From Ignavibacteria bacterium (GTDB taxonomy: Bacteria > Bacteroidota > Ignavibacteria > Tepidaquicellales > Tepidaquicellaceae): a stretch of 64,000 nucleotides of DNA. The notes under the pieces are model-generated. The model was given only the letters and a program-made list of their open reading frames with translations, did not search any database and had not been told where the DNA came from. Location of the stretch: contig JAIBBK010000019.1 in NCBI GenBank assembly GCA_019694675.1, positions 1 through 64,000 of the forward strand. Reading direction: 5' to 3'. Shown here piece after piece: positions 36,336 to 44,510 of the stretch. A program made the translations under genes and the position numbers. Position 1 is the stretch's first letter. The number at the start of each line of letters is the position of its first letter.

Positions 36336-37130
36336 TCAGTCTTTTCGATAAACAAAATCCTCTTTCATCAATGTACCGATCACGGAATCCGAGTATTGAC
36401 GCGCTTCAATGAGCGCATCCTGAACGTCGTCGCACTTATAGGTCTTTCTCAGGAACTCTTCGGCAAATCCTCTTCGGCCTGAAAAGGCGGAAGTGATCAG
36501 ATATGCTTCAAACAAGGTCAGGTAATCCTGCCGGTTCAGGCATTCATCGATCTCATTCTCATAATTCAGAATTGCTTCCTGATAATAGCTCTCATCAATG
36601 TCCATGCCTTTGCTGTATTTCACCAGTTCATCGTCAACAGGTACATACATCCTTCCGTATCTGATGACTACGGGATATTTGTACAGCGCGCCGAGATACG
36701 CAGGGCTCAGGCGGACAGTTGAGCTGATATATGCGCCTCCCTCCGGGGAATATTTCAGCTCACCGTTTGTGACAGAGAAGATCTTCATGCTGTCTCCGGA
36801 AAGATCTATTACAAACAGTTCGCTCCATAGATACGGTGAAGCTCCTGTGCTGAGGCCTGCAATCAGTTCGCTGATGCCGTTGCCGTCAATATCGGCCAGT
36901 GTGTCAAAGTAACACGAAGAGTAAAATCCATCATCATAAAATACAACGGTTCCTTCATTGTCTTTTACAGAAAATGTCCCGCTGAAAAACTTGTCGGTAT
37001 CATAAGTCAGCGTTGTTTTGTATCCGTTGCAAATTATCTGCTTCACGACTTCATCCGCAAAGACCGGACAGCTGACCGTAAATGTGAGGCAGAGCACAGC
37101 AGCAAAAAAGGCAGTCAAGGATTTAATCAT
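36336..37130 (-). CDS. Secreted hypothetical protein with VCBS/FG-GAP-like segment
   Basis: The 264-residue protein has a signal peptide (residues 1-25, ending CPVFAD). It includes TLADIDGNGISELIAGLS, like a single FG-GAP/VCBS calcium loop, followed by mixed strands and a helical C-terminal half (LNRQDYLTLFEAYLITSAF). I do not recognise a family. Its start overlaps the deoC stop by 8 bp, so translation is probably coupled, but a functional relation to deoxyribose metabolism is not apparent. Confidence 0.65.
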   Translation of the reverse strand: MIKSLTAFFAAVLCLTFTVSCPVFADEVVKQIICNGYKTTLTYDTDKFFSGTFSVKDNEGTVVFYDDGFYSSCYFDTLADIDGNGISELIAGLSTGASPYLWSELFVIDLSGDSMKIFSVTNGELKYSPEGGAYISSTVRLSPAYLGALYKYPVVIRYGRMYVPVDDELVKYSKGMDIDESYYQEAILNYENEIDECLNRQDYLTLFEAYLITSAFSGRRGFAEEFLRKTYKCDDVQDALIEARQYSDSVIGTLMKEDFVYRKD

Positions 37131-38073
37131 TCGTGAAGTAATCCGCTGACTGATAATAGCCGGTCTTTTGCTTTTGGATCTGCATGAGTATGTCGTTCAG
37201 AACAGAACTGGCGCCTATCCTGAAAAGATCGGGAGTCAGCCATTTCGCGCCGAGTGTCTCGTTTACAAGCACAAGATAGGCAAGCGCATCCTTTGCGGTC
37301 TTGATGCCCCCGGCCGGTTTCATTCCAATCACCTTTCCCGTCTCACCATAGTAGTCCCTTATGGCTTCAAGCATTACAAGAGTTACGGGAAGCGTTGCGG
37401 CCGGCTGTACTTTGCCGGTTGAGGTCTTTATGAAATCAGCTCCGGCGGCCATTGCTATGAAGCTTGCCTTTCTCACATTGTCAAACGTTTCAAGCTCGCC
37501 GGTCTCCAGTATCACTTTCAGATGTGCATCAACTGCCTTTCCCGTTTTACTGCTTAGTTGTTCCGATGCTGTTACACATGTTTCCTTCACCTGCCGGATC
37601 TCATCGAACACAAGCTGATAATTTCCTTCAAGAAACTCGCCGCGGGATATGACCATGTCAATCTCATCCGCACCGTCATAAATGGCGCGCTTGGTATCTT
37701 CAAGTCTAAGCTTTAGCGGATACTGTCCGGACGGAAATGAAGTTGCCACAGATGCGACCTTAACGCCTGTCCCTGCGACACACTCTCTTGCGACCTTTAT
37801 GAGATTCGGGTAAACACATACAGCCGCAACGTGCGGGATCTCCTTATTGCCCGGTAACGGGTTCACGGCTTTTCTGCACATTGCCCTCACCTTGCCTTCG
37901 GAGTCCTTTCCTTCCAGAGTCGTCAGATCGATCATCGAGATTGCCAGCTTAAGCCCTTCAACCTTGCTTTCGTTCTTTATGCTCCTCGAGGCAAGCATTG
38001 CAGCGCGCTCCTTTGCGCCTATCTCATCCACTGAGAAACTGAGACTGCCCAGGTACTTTGAAATGTCATTCAT
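37123..38073 (-). CDS. deoC: Deoxyribose-phosphate aldolase
   Basis: The 316-residue class I aldolase has the Schiff-base lysine in DFIKTSTGK, the second active-site lysine region GMKPAGGIKT, and AVCVYPNLI and EIDMVISRGEFLEGN. It cleaves 2-deoxyribose 5-phosphate to glyceraldehyde 3-phosphate and acetaldehyde in nucleoside salvage. It is longer than the ~220-residue E. coli-branch short forms because of an N-terminal ~40-residue extension, as in eukaryote-like DeoC. It lies 35 bp downstream of glgB and overlaps the next gene by 8 bp. Confidence 0.93.
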   Translation of the reverse strand: MNDISKYLGSLSFSVDEIGAKERAAMLASRSIKNESKVEGLKLAISMIDLTTLEGKDSEGKVRAMCRKAVNPLPGNKEIPHVAAVCVYPNLIKVARECVAGTGVKVASVATSFPSGQYPLKLRLEDTKRAIYDGADEIDMVISRGEFLEGNYQLVFDEIRQVKETCVTASEQLSSKTGKAVDAHLKVILETGELETFDNVRKASFIAMAAGADFIKTSTGKVQPAATLPVTLVMLEAIRDYYGETGKVIGMKPAGGIKTAKDALAYLVLVNETLGAKWLTPDLFRIGASSVLNDILMQIQKQKTGYYQSADYFTND

Positions 38074-38108
38074 GGATTAAGGTTGATTTAGAAATGAAAT
38101 TACCGGCT

Positions 38109-40616
38109 TCACTTTTTTCTGATCTTTTTCAGGATCTCCCTGAGCTTCCCGCTCATTTCCTCTTCTTCGTCAATTATGTTCAATGTGTTAACCGATACAT
38201 CTTCTGCCGGAGGAGCTTCATCAACCGCACTTTTAGTTTCGTTGGTCGGTTCCGAATCCGGTGTGGTCGCGGGGTTATCCTCGCCGGTGTCCTTTGTTTC
38301 AGCAGATACTTGTATGACGGCTTCGGAAGTTTCAGGGACATTATCGGGCGAGTCTTCTTGGTAAAGGTAAAGGTTCACAGCCAGAGGAGGCAGTGTAACT
38401 TTCAGCGAGAAGGGAAATTCAAACCTCGGTGCTTCTTCGGAATGCACGCCCCCGAGATTTCCTTCGTTGCTTCCGCCGAACCTCTCTGCATCACTGTTGA
38501 GTATCTCTTTGTAGAAGCCGTGAAACGGCACACCAAGCACATAGTCTTTTCTGACAACAGGAGTCATGTTGAATGTGAACAGGAGCATCCTGCTCTTATC
38601 AAGATTATATCTAACAAAACTTATTATTGATTCGTCTGAGTTAGAGAAGTCTATCCACTGAAATCCGGAACTGTCAAAATCATCTTCGTGCAGTGCAGGC
38701 TCTTCCTTATAAAGCCTGTTGAGCTCACTGAAATACTCATGGAACTTTGCATTGTATTCAAAGTCGAGCGCCTCCCAGTCCATCTGCACTTCAGAATTCC
38801 ATTCCCGGTACTGTGCAATATCGTTCGTCATAAAGTTGAGCTTCTTTCCCGGATGGCCAAACATGAATCCGAACAACAGCCGCAGGTTCGCAAACTTGTT
38901 CCAGGTGTCGCCGGGCATTTTCTCAACAACGGACTTCTTGAGATGAACAACTTCGTCATGCGAAAGCGGAAGAACGAACTTCTCATTGAAAGCATACCAG
39001 ATCGCAAACGTGAGCTTGCCGTGATGGAATTTTCTGAAGATCGGATCCATCGAAAAGTATGCAAGTATGTCGTGCATCCAGCCCATGTTCCATTTCATGT
39101 CAAACCCGAGTCCGCCAAGATGAACCGGCTGTGTAACACCGGGCCAGGAACTTGACTCCTCCGCAATCATCATTACTCCCTTAAAATTCTCATGAACGGT
39201 GTCGTTCAGCTTTTTCAGGAATGCAATAGCTTCAAGGTTCTCGTTGCTTCCGTAGATGTTCGGGACCCACTCTCCGGCATTCTTCGAGTAGTCAAGGTAA
39301 AGCATGGATGCAACGGCATCAACCCTGAGTCCGTCAATATGATATTTGTCCATCCAGAACAGTGCGTTTGAAATGAGGAAGTTAACAACTTCGTTCCTGC
39401 CGTAGTCAAACACGTAAGTCCCCCAGTCTTTGTGAAACCCCTTTCTCAAGTCGGCATATTCATAGATCCTCTTTCCGTCAAACTCACCAAGTCCGTGAAC
39501 ATCCGTGGGAAAGTGTGAAGGAACCCAGTCTAGTATCACTCCGATCCCGTTAAGATGGCAATGATCTATGAAGTACATGAAATCTTCCGGAGATCCGTAC
39601 CGGCTTGTGGGCGCAAAGTAATTGACAACCTGATAGCCCCAGGAGATATCGAGCGGATGCTCCATTACCGGCAGAAGTTCGATATGAGTGTAGTTCATCG
39701 CCTTAACGTAATCAACAAGTTCATGTGCAAGCTGACGGTAATTCTTGAAGCCCCACTCGCTTGGAAAGTCAGAGTTATCGTAATCCTTCTTCCATGAGCC
39801 AAGATGGACCTCGTAGATCGAAACAGGCTTCCTCCCAAGATTCTTCATTGAAGACGCCGCTTTCTTCCTTTCCTTCATCCATTCTTTGTCCCTCCACTTA
39901 TAACCCTTAAGTGATTTCACGACAGATGCATTGCCGGGCCTGAGTTCAGTGCGGAAAGCGTAAGGGTCGGACCGCATCGTAATCTGATTTGTCTTCGATT
40001 TAACAGCGTACTTGTATAGAGCGCCTTCTTTCAGCTCCGGTATGAACAATCCCCAGTAACCCGATTCATTTATCTTCTGCATCGGATGCATTCCTGCCTT
40101 CCATCCGTTGAATTCTCCCACCACGCTTACGCACTTTGCGTTCGGAGCCCAGAGAATGAAGCTCACGCCTTTCACACCGTCTGCCGTCGCCGGCCTTGAG
40201 CCGAGCTTCTCATAGCTCTTGAAATGATTTCCTTCGCCGAGCAGATGAATGTCCATTTCTCCAAGTGCAGGAGTAAAAGCATAAGGATCGTGATGTATGA
40301 ATGTTTCGCCTCCGCCGTTCATCCACGAAATCCTGTATGAAGGAATGCCGGGCACGTTACTGAGCTCGGCTGTAAAGACTCCCTCTTCAGGCGCACTCTT
40401 CATCTTCAGCGACTTGCCGGAACCGCGAAGTTTAACTTTTGCTGATTCTGCAAAAGGAAGATAAGCGGTGATTGTTACCTTCTTCTCTTTTTCATCATAC
40501 TTCGGGCCAAGCAGATCGAACGGACGGCTTTCATCAAAGCTCAGTAATCTTCCGAAAGCTTTACGTGTTTTCATGGATACTTCATCCGAAGCAGAATCCT
40601 TCTTCTTTGCTGACAT
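38109..40616 (-). CDS. glgB: 1,4-alpha-glucan branching enzyme with long acidic C-terminal tail
   Basis: The 835-residue GH13 enzyme has N-terminal CBM48-like domains (VSFILWAPNAKCVSVVGEFN), then the barrel with the nucleophile in IDGLRVDAVASMLY, the acid/base Glu in MMIAEESSSWPGV and the LPLSHDEVVH aspartate. It introduces alpha-1,6 branches into glycogen. A ~85-residue tail after the all-beta C-domain is unusual: a Thr/Pro/Asp/Glu-rich low-complexity stretch ending in a basic amphipathic helix SGKLREILKKIRKK. The N-terminus also has a short KKKDSASDE extension. It is followed 35 bp later by deoC. Confidence 0.93.
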   Translation of the reverse strand: MSAKKKDSASDEVSMKTRKAFGRLLSFDESRPFDLLGPKYDEKEKKVTITAYLPFAESAKVKLRGSGKSLKMKSAPEEGVFTAELSNVPGIPSYRISWMNGGGETFIHHDPYAFTPALGEMDIHLLGEGNHFKSYEKLGSRPATADGVKGVSFILWAPNAKCVSVVGEFNGWKAGMHPMQKINESGYWGLFIPELKEGALYKYAVKSKTNQITMRSDPYAFRTELRPGNASVVKSLKGYKWRDKEWMKERKKAASSMKNLGRKPVSIYEVHLGSWKKDYDNSDFPSEWGFKNYRQLAHELVDYVKAMNYTHIELLPVMEHPLDISWGYQVVNYFAPTSRYGSPEDFMYFIDHCHLNGIGVILDWVPSHFPTDVHGLGEFDGKRIYEYADLRKGFHKDWGTYVFDYGRNEVVNFLISNALFWMDKYHIDGLRVDAVASMLYLDYSKNAGEWVPNIYGSNENLEAIAFLKKLNDTVHENFKGVMMIAEESSSWPGVTQPVHLGGLGFDMKWNMGWMHDILAYFSMDPIFRKFHHGKLTFAIWYAFNEKFVLPLSHDEVVHLKKSVVEKMPGDTWNKFANLRLLFGFMFGHPGKKLNFMTNDIAQYREWNSEVQMDWEALDFEYNAKFHEYFSELNRLYKEEPALHEDDFDSSGFQWIDFSNSDESIISFVRYNLDKSRMLLFTFNMTPVVRKDYVLGVPFHGFYKEILNSDAERFGGSNEGNLGGVHSEEAPRFEFPFSLKVTLPPLAVNLYLYQEDSPDNVPETSEAVIQVSAETKDTGEDNPATTPDSEPTNETKSAVDEAPPAEDVSVNTLNIIDEEEEMSGKLREILKKIRKK

Positions 40617-40703
40617 TAATTAAAGTTTACAGAAAATCTGTAAATGACATCGAAATTGAAACTCAATTTGTGCGGAATCCAAAGACGTGTCATTAAGAAC
40701 TGA

Positions 40704-41330
40704 TCAGAATCTGACGCTCACAGAACAATAGAATGACTCGTCCTGAATCCATGGTATGTAAGACTTGTTACTGCTCTTAAGCTTCGGCCTCATTGCAAAC
40801 ATCATCAGGTTCTTGACGGCAAATGCCGCAAGTTCGCTGATCCAGGTAGACTCCCCTGCGGCAAGGCGTATAACGGCTTCCGTTCCCACAAGCACAAGAC
40901 TTTCAGCAAGAGTCTCGGCGCCTGCAGATCGTGCGTTGTCAAGAGGAACGACCTTGAGAAGATCGTGATGCGAGTAGATCTGTATGAAATCTGAAGGCCG
41001 TATGAACATCTTCGGCGAGTAGCTTATGAAGGCAAATCTCTCGTAGAATCCGCTGAATCGGATATTGTCTCCTAAACTGCCGACCGGATCAAAGCTGTAA
41101 TACTCTTTACGCTTTGCGAAAAGGTACCTGAATTGTTTATCAATTATTTGCGATGAGTATTGATTAGGTTTGTCGTGCATCTTTGCAGATTCGCTGATTG
41201 ATTCCTGAGCAGATTGGAAGTCGTGATCAGTTGAGGAATTGCCAGACCTGTTCTGGTTGCTGTACTGGGCAGTTACGGCAGAGGCAACTGCAAGTGTGAA
41301 GAGACAGGCTGTTGTAATTACTGATGACAT
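40704..41330 (-). CDS. Secreted hypothetical protein
   Basis: About 208 residues from an ATG at 41330. The open frame could extend upstream to a GTG at 41369, but the internal Met gives a normal signal peptide (SSVITTACLFTLAVASAVTAQ). The mature part is Ser/Asn-rich at first, then basic and aromatic (YLFAKRKEYYSFDPVG, YERFAFISYSPKMF) and ends SFYCSVSVRF with alternating hydrophobics and a terminal Phe, as in some outer-membrane proteins. I do not recognise a family. Confidence 0.55.
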   Translation of the reverse strand: MSSVITTACLFTLAVASAVTAQYSNQNRSGNSSTDHDFQSAQESISESAKMHDKPNQYSSQIIDKQFRYLFAKRKEYYSFDPVGSLGDNIRFSGFYERFAFISYSPKMFIRPSDFIQIYSHHDLLKVVPLDNARSAGAETLAESLVLVGTEAVIRLAAGESTWISELAAFAVKNLMMFAMRPKLKSSNKSYIPWIQDESFYCSVSVRF

Positions 41331-41477
41331 GAAGCTGGCGCTGATTTGCGCCAATATAGTAATACTCACTGCAATTGTCGCAATAGGAAAAATTGCTTAC
41401 GGCAGTGACGGCAGGCCATGTAACAGAAAATGCTGTTGCGAAAATTTGCCGCTAGTGTAAAACTTCCGGCGAATAAA

Positions 41478-41510
41478 AAGGCCCTGCTCTGAATCTCAAA
41501 GCAGGGCCTG
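41478..41510 (-). terminator. Rho-independent terminator of the nidogen-domain gene
   Basis: A perfect 10-bp stem AGGCCCTGCT (41480-41489) / AGCAGGGCCT (41500-41509) with a 10-nt loop lies just downstream of the minus-strand stop at 41543. Read on the minus strand, the stem is followed by CTTTTTATTC, a classical U-tract. Confidence 0.85.
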
Positions 41511-41542
41511 AGTATCCCCTTACTGATCTAAATCCGGCGAGC

Positions 41543-43282
41543 TTACTTCACAAGAAGCATTCTCTTCGTATCGGAGTAGTTGCTTTGTCCGACGGTGCTG
41601 AGCTTGTAATAGTAAACGCCGCTTGCAAACTGTGTAGCATCAAATTTGACTGTGTAATATCCCGCAGTCTTATTCTCATTCACAAGGGTCTTGACAAACC
41701 TTCCCATTGCATCGTAAACATCAAGCCTGACGTTACCGTCTGCAGGGATTGCATAATCAATCTTGGTTGCCGGGTTGAACGGATTCGGATAGTTCTGACC
41801 AAGTTCGAATCTTCCAGGAATTCCGATGATTACTTCGTTTGAAAGATTGAAATATTCGAAGTTTCCGTTGAAGTCGATCTGTTTCAGCCTGTAAGAATAG
41901 TTTCCTGTTTGCAGGCCTCTGTCAGTGTATGAATAGCTGTTCGGTGTTGTCGTTGTTCCGTTTCCGTTTACAAAACCGATCTTTGCCCAGGAGTTTGATC
42001 CTGTCACGGCTCTTTCAACGTCGAAGCCTGAATTGTTAATTTCTGCAACTGTGTTCCAGTTCAGGTCAACATTGTTGCCGGAGATTGCAGATGTGAACGA
42101 TGACAATTCAACCGGAAGAGCACAGTCAACTTCATAAACAACGCATACCGTTGTTGTACACGGAGGACTGAAATTGTCTATGCCGGTAAAGCAAACAGTG
42201 TAGTTTCCTGCCTGTGTGCAGGAAGGATTCCATGAAACATCGAATGTACAGGTAATTCCGTTATTGATGTTCACGTTCATTCCGGGAGGCACACCGCTGA
42301 CACCGCCTGAAACTATCTGTGCAACTTCAGGTGCGGCGAATGCATATTGTGCATTATATGGATTGCCTGCAATTATGCTGACCGTATCGGATGGGAATCC
42401 CTGAGCTACGGGACAGATGTTGCCCTGTGACGAAGCATTAATGCAGAAGTTCTGGCAGTCAAGATAATGAACACCGTTTGTGTCAACGCCCGGGCCACCG
42501 TAGTAATTACTGTTCCTGTTGAACCTGCCGAGTGTAGCGTATGTGGCGCCGTCTCCCTTGTTTACACCAACCGTTGCCGGTGATCCCAGGAAGCCGCCAA
42601 TACCTCCTGATGCTGATCCCGTTGTCCAGTTCATGTCACCATAGCTGAAGCAGACATTGTTGCCGACTCCAAGAAGCGGATCAGTTCCGTCGCTCATGAT
42701 AAGCTGGAATGTATTCCTCTTGTCAGCTTGATTGTTATAGTAACCGACACTGTCCCAAACTATAGTGATCCTGTTTGATTCGATCTTGTGATAGACAACA
42801 CCACTGGCAAGATTTCGCGTGTCAACATCCGCAAAGAACGGTGCAACAATTGCGAGCGGTGAACTCGGGAAAGCAAACGGCGTGTATGTTGACAGCGGTG
42901 CGGTGAAAGTCACATTACCGTTGTTGTTGATGTAGATCGAGGTGTAGTTAGTGCCATAAAGATTGAATGTGAACGGAAGATTGATCAGTATTGATGATCC
43001 GTCATCATTCCTTGCCATTGAAATAACCCATCCGGCTCCTGCAGAGTCGAATGGCTCTTTCAGGCATGTCGGCCTGTCACCGTCCGGGCAGTTTGACAAA
43101 AAGAGAATGCTGTTCTCTTGTCTTACAGGAGCTTTGCTGACATTAGCGTCCGGAACATAAGGCACGCCAATAAGAGCTTCTTTCTTTGACTTGTACTCAT
43201 TGGAATTTACATCCTGAGCAAAGGAGAAAGTTGTGGGAATTAGCGCAAGCGCTACAAACAAAGCAAGGAATTTTCCTTTCAT
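41543..43282 (-). CDS. Nidogen-like-domain exported protein with T9SS type A sorting domain
   Basis: The 579-residue protein has a signal peptide (1-23), then a NIDO-like domain (~75-265; LPFTFNLYGTNYTSIYINNN, VAPFFADVDTRNL, NRITIVWDSVGYY, NTFQLIMSDG). A ~100-residue Ig-like Cys-containing region follows (FAAPEVAQIVSGGVSG, CTTTVCVVYEVDC), then a fibronectin-like segment (VELSSFTSAISGNNVDLNW) and the type A sorting domain (GQNYPNPFNPATKIDYAIP to TKRMLLVK). It is likely an abundant surface or adhesive protein with its own strong terminator downstream. It is divergent from the ECF sigma gene across a 667-bp gap. Confidence 0.85.
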   Translation of the reverse strand: MKGKFLALFVALALIPTTFSFAQDVNSNEYKSKKEALIGVPYVPDANVSKAPVRQENSILFLSNCPDGDRPTCLKEPFDSAGAGWVISMARNDDGSSILINLPFTFNLYGTNYTSIYINNNGNVTFTAPLSTYTPFAFPSSPLAIVAPFFADVDTRNLASGVVYHKIESNRITIVWDSVGYYNNQADKRNTFQLIMSDGTDPLLGVGNNVCFSYGDMNWTTGSASGGIGGFLGSPATVGVNKGDGATYATLGRFNRNSNYYGGPGVDTNGVHYLDCQNFCINASSQGNICPVAQGFPSDTVSIIAGNPYNAQYAFAAPEVAQIVSGGVSGVPPGMNVNINNGITCTFDVSWNPSCTQAGNYTVCFTGIDNFSPPCTTTVCVVYEVDCALPVELSSFTSAISGNNVDLNWNTVAEINNSGFDVERAVTGSNSWAKIGFVNGNGTTTTPNSYSYTDRGLQTGNYSYRLKQIDFNGNFEYFNLSNEVIIGIPGRFELGQNYPNPFNPATKIDYAIPADGNVRLDVYDAMGRFVKTLVNENKTAGYYTVKFDATQFASGVYYYKLSTVGQSNYSDTKRMLLVK

Positions 43283-43949
43283 AGCTGTTTTCCTTTAAGG
43301 TTAATGAATTTATTATTATGGTACGAAGAGCACTCTTCCAAACTGTAAATCGTGCTGCGGCAATTAGCCTGTAACACAATAAATCCATTTCTATTCCGCA
43401 AAAATATGAATCACATGAAAACCTATAGGGGTCAGGGATTGTGATTCTCGGATTATTTGCGAAATTGCATTTCAGCATAGTCATAATTAGAGTTTATGTC
43501 AAGATGCTACAATGCAAAAATTTCAAAGCTGAATACGTGGACAGAAGCTGTCATGTGTTTGTCAACAGCGGTTGAGTATTTTCACTGGCGGACTTGACTG
43601 AGCTCTTTCTTTGAACTCAATTATTTTCAATCCAAAGGAGTAATTTCTCAAGTATGAAATTCTGATCTGTAATTATCTCGGGCATTTCGGCTGAGATTCA
43701 CTCTTTTTCCAATAATTGACCGGCTTCGTGTGTGCCTTACAATATCCTGAATTCAGAAATCAGCCTAATGCAAATCAGCGGATTATGATGCAATCCGTCT
43801 GAAACTTTGAGTTTCTGCTTTCGTTTAGAATTGTGCAGGCATCTGTAAGCAGATACTTGATTTCATTATCACTAAATTTGCGTATACAACAACCGCATCT
43901 AAACCATTTTCCATTTTGATGCATCTTAACAGTAAAGGACAGGACTGAA
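43283..43949. other. Long divergent intergenic region, promoter-bearing, no gene seen
   Basis: These 667 bp separate the divergent nidogen-domain and ECF sigma genes and should carry both promoters. An AAAGGA ribosome site precedes the nidogen-gene ATG. Two small inverted repeats lie before the sigma gene: GAAAC/GTTTC (43801-43815) and ATCTG/CAGAT (43841-43854). I could not assign promoter hexamers with confidence and saw no RNA gene or credible ORF. Confidence 0.45.
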
Positions 43950-44510
43950 ATGGCTCAGCAGTCAGTAACGCTGAACGTGTCGGTCAGGCGGACGGACGAA
44001 GACTCAAAGCTGATCGAGGAATCCGCCGGAGGTAGCAGGGAAGCATTCAGAGAACTCTTTGGCAAGTACGTTTCAAGGATCCATGCACTTTGCCTTCGCA
44101 TCTCGGCCGATAAGGACCTGGCGGAAGATCTGACTCAGGAAGTGTTCATCAGCGCATGGGAGAAGCTCTATTCATTCAGGCACGAATGCAGGTTCAGTAC
44201 ATGGCTTCACCGCATTGCAGTTAACAAATACCTGATGCACCTGAGATCTTCAGGCTCCGGGACTTCTCCGGATATAATGCTGAATGAATCGAACACCCCT
44301 GTTGAAAGGTCAAACACCGCCGATCAGAGAATTGATCTTGAAAATTCAATTTCAAAGCTTCCTCAGCAGGCACGGACTGTCCTTGTGCTTCACGATATCG
44401 AAGGGTACAAGCACCATGAGATATCCGAAATGATGGGCATAGAGACAGGAACTTCAAAGGCCCATCTTCACAGAGCAAGAAAACTGTTAAGAGAGGAATT
44501 ATCAAAATGA
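43950..44510 (+). CDS. ECF-family RNA polymerase sigma factor (RpoE-like)
   Basis: The 186-residue protein has region 2 at about residues 25-95 (FRELFGKYVSRIHALCLRIS, DLAEDLTQEVFISAWEKL, CRFSTWLHRIAVNKYLMHLR) and region 4 at ~125-182 (ISKLPQQARTVLVLHDIEGY, HHEISEMMGIETGTSKAHLH). Region 3 is absent, as in ECF sigma factors. Its TGA overlaps the start of the anti-sigma gene by 4 bp, the usual sigma/anti-sigma coupling. AAAGGA lies upstream of the ATG. The regulon is unknown. Its position among exported-protein genes suggests an envelope or secretion response. Confidence 0.93.
   Translation: MAQQSVTLNVSVRRTDEDSKLIEESAGGSREAFRELFGKYVSRIHALCLRISADKDLAEDLTQEVFISAWEKLYSFRHECRFSTWLHRIAVNKYLMHLRSSGSGTSPDIMLNESNTPVERSNTADQRIDLENSISKLPQQARTVLVLHDIEGYKHHEISEMMGIETGTSKAHLHRARKLLREELSK

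Noticed and set aside
43799-43825. Possible autoregulated ECF promoter (GAAACTT ... TCGTTT)
   Set aside because: The spacer is about 13 bp, shorter than the usual 16-17 bp, and the motif is weak.
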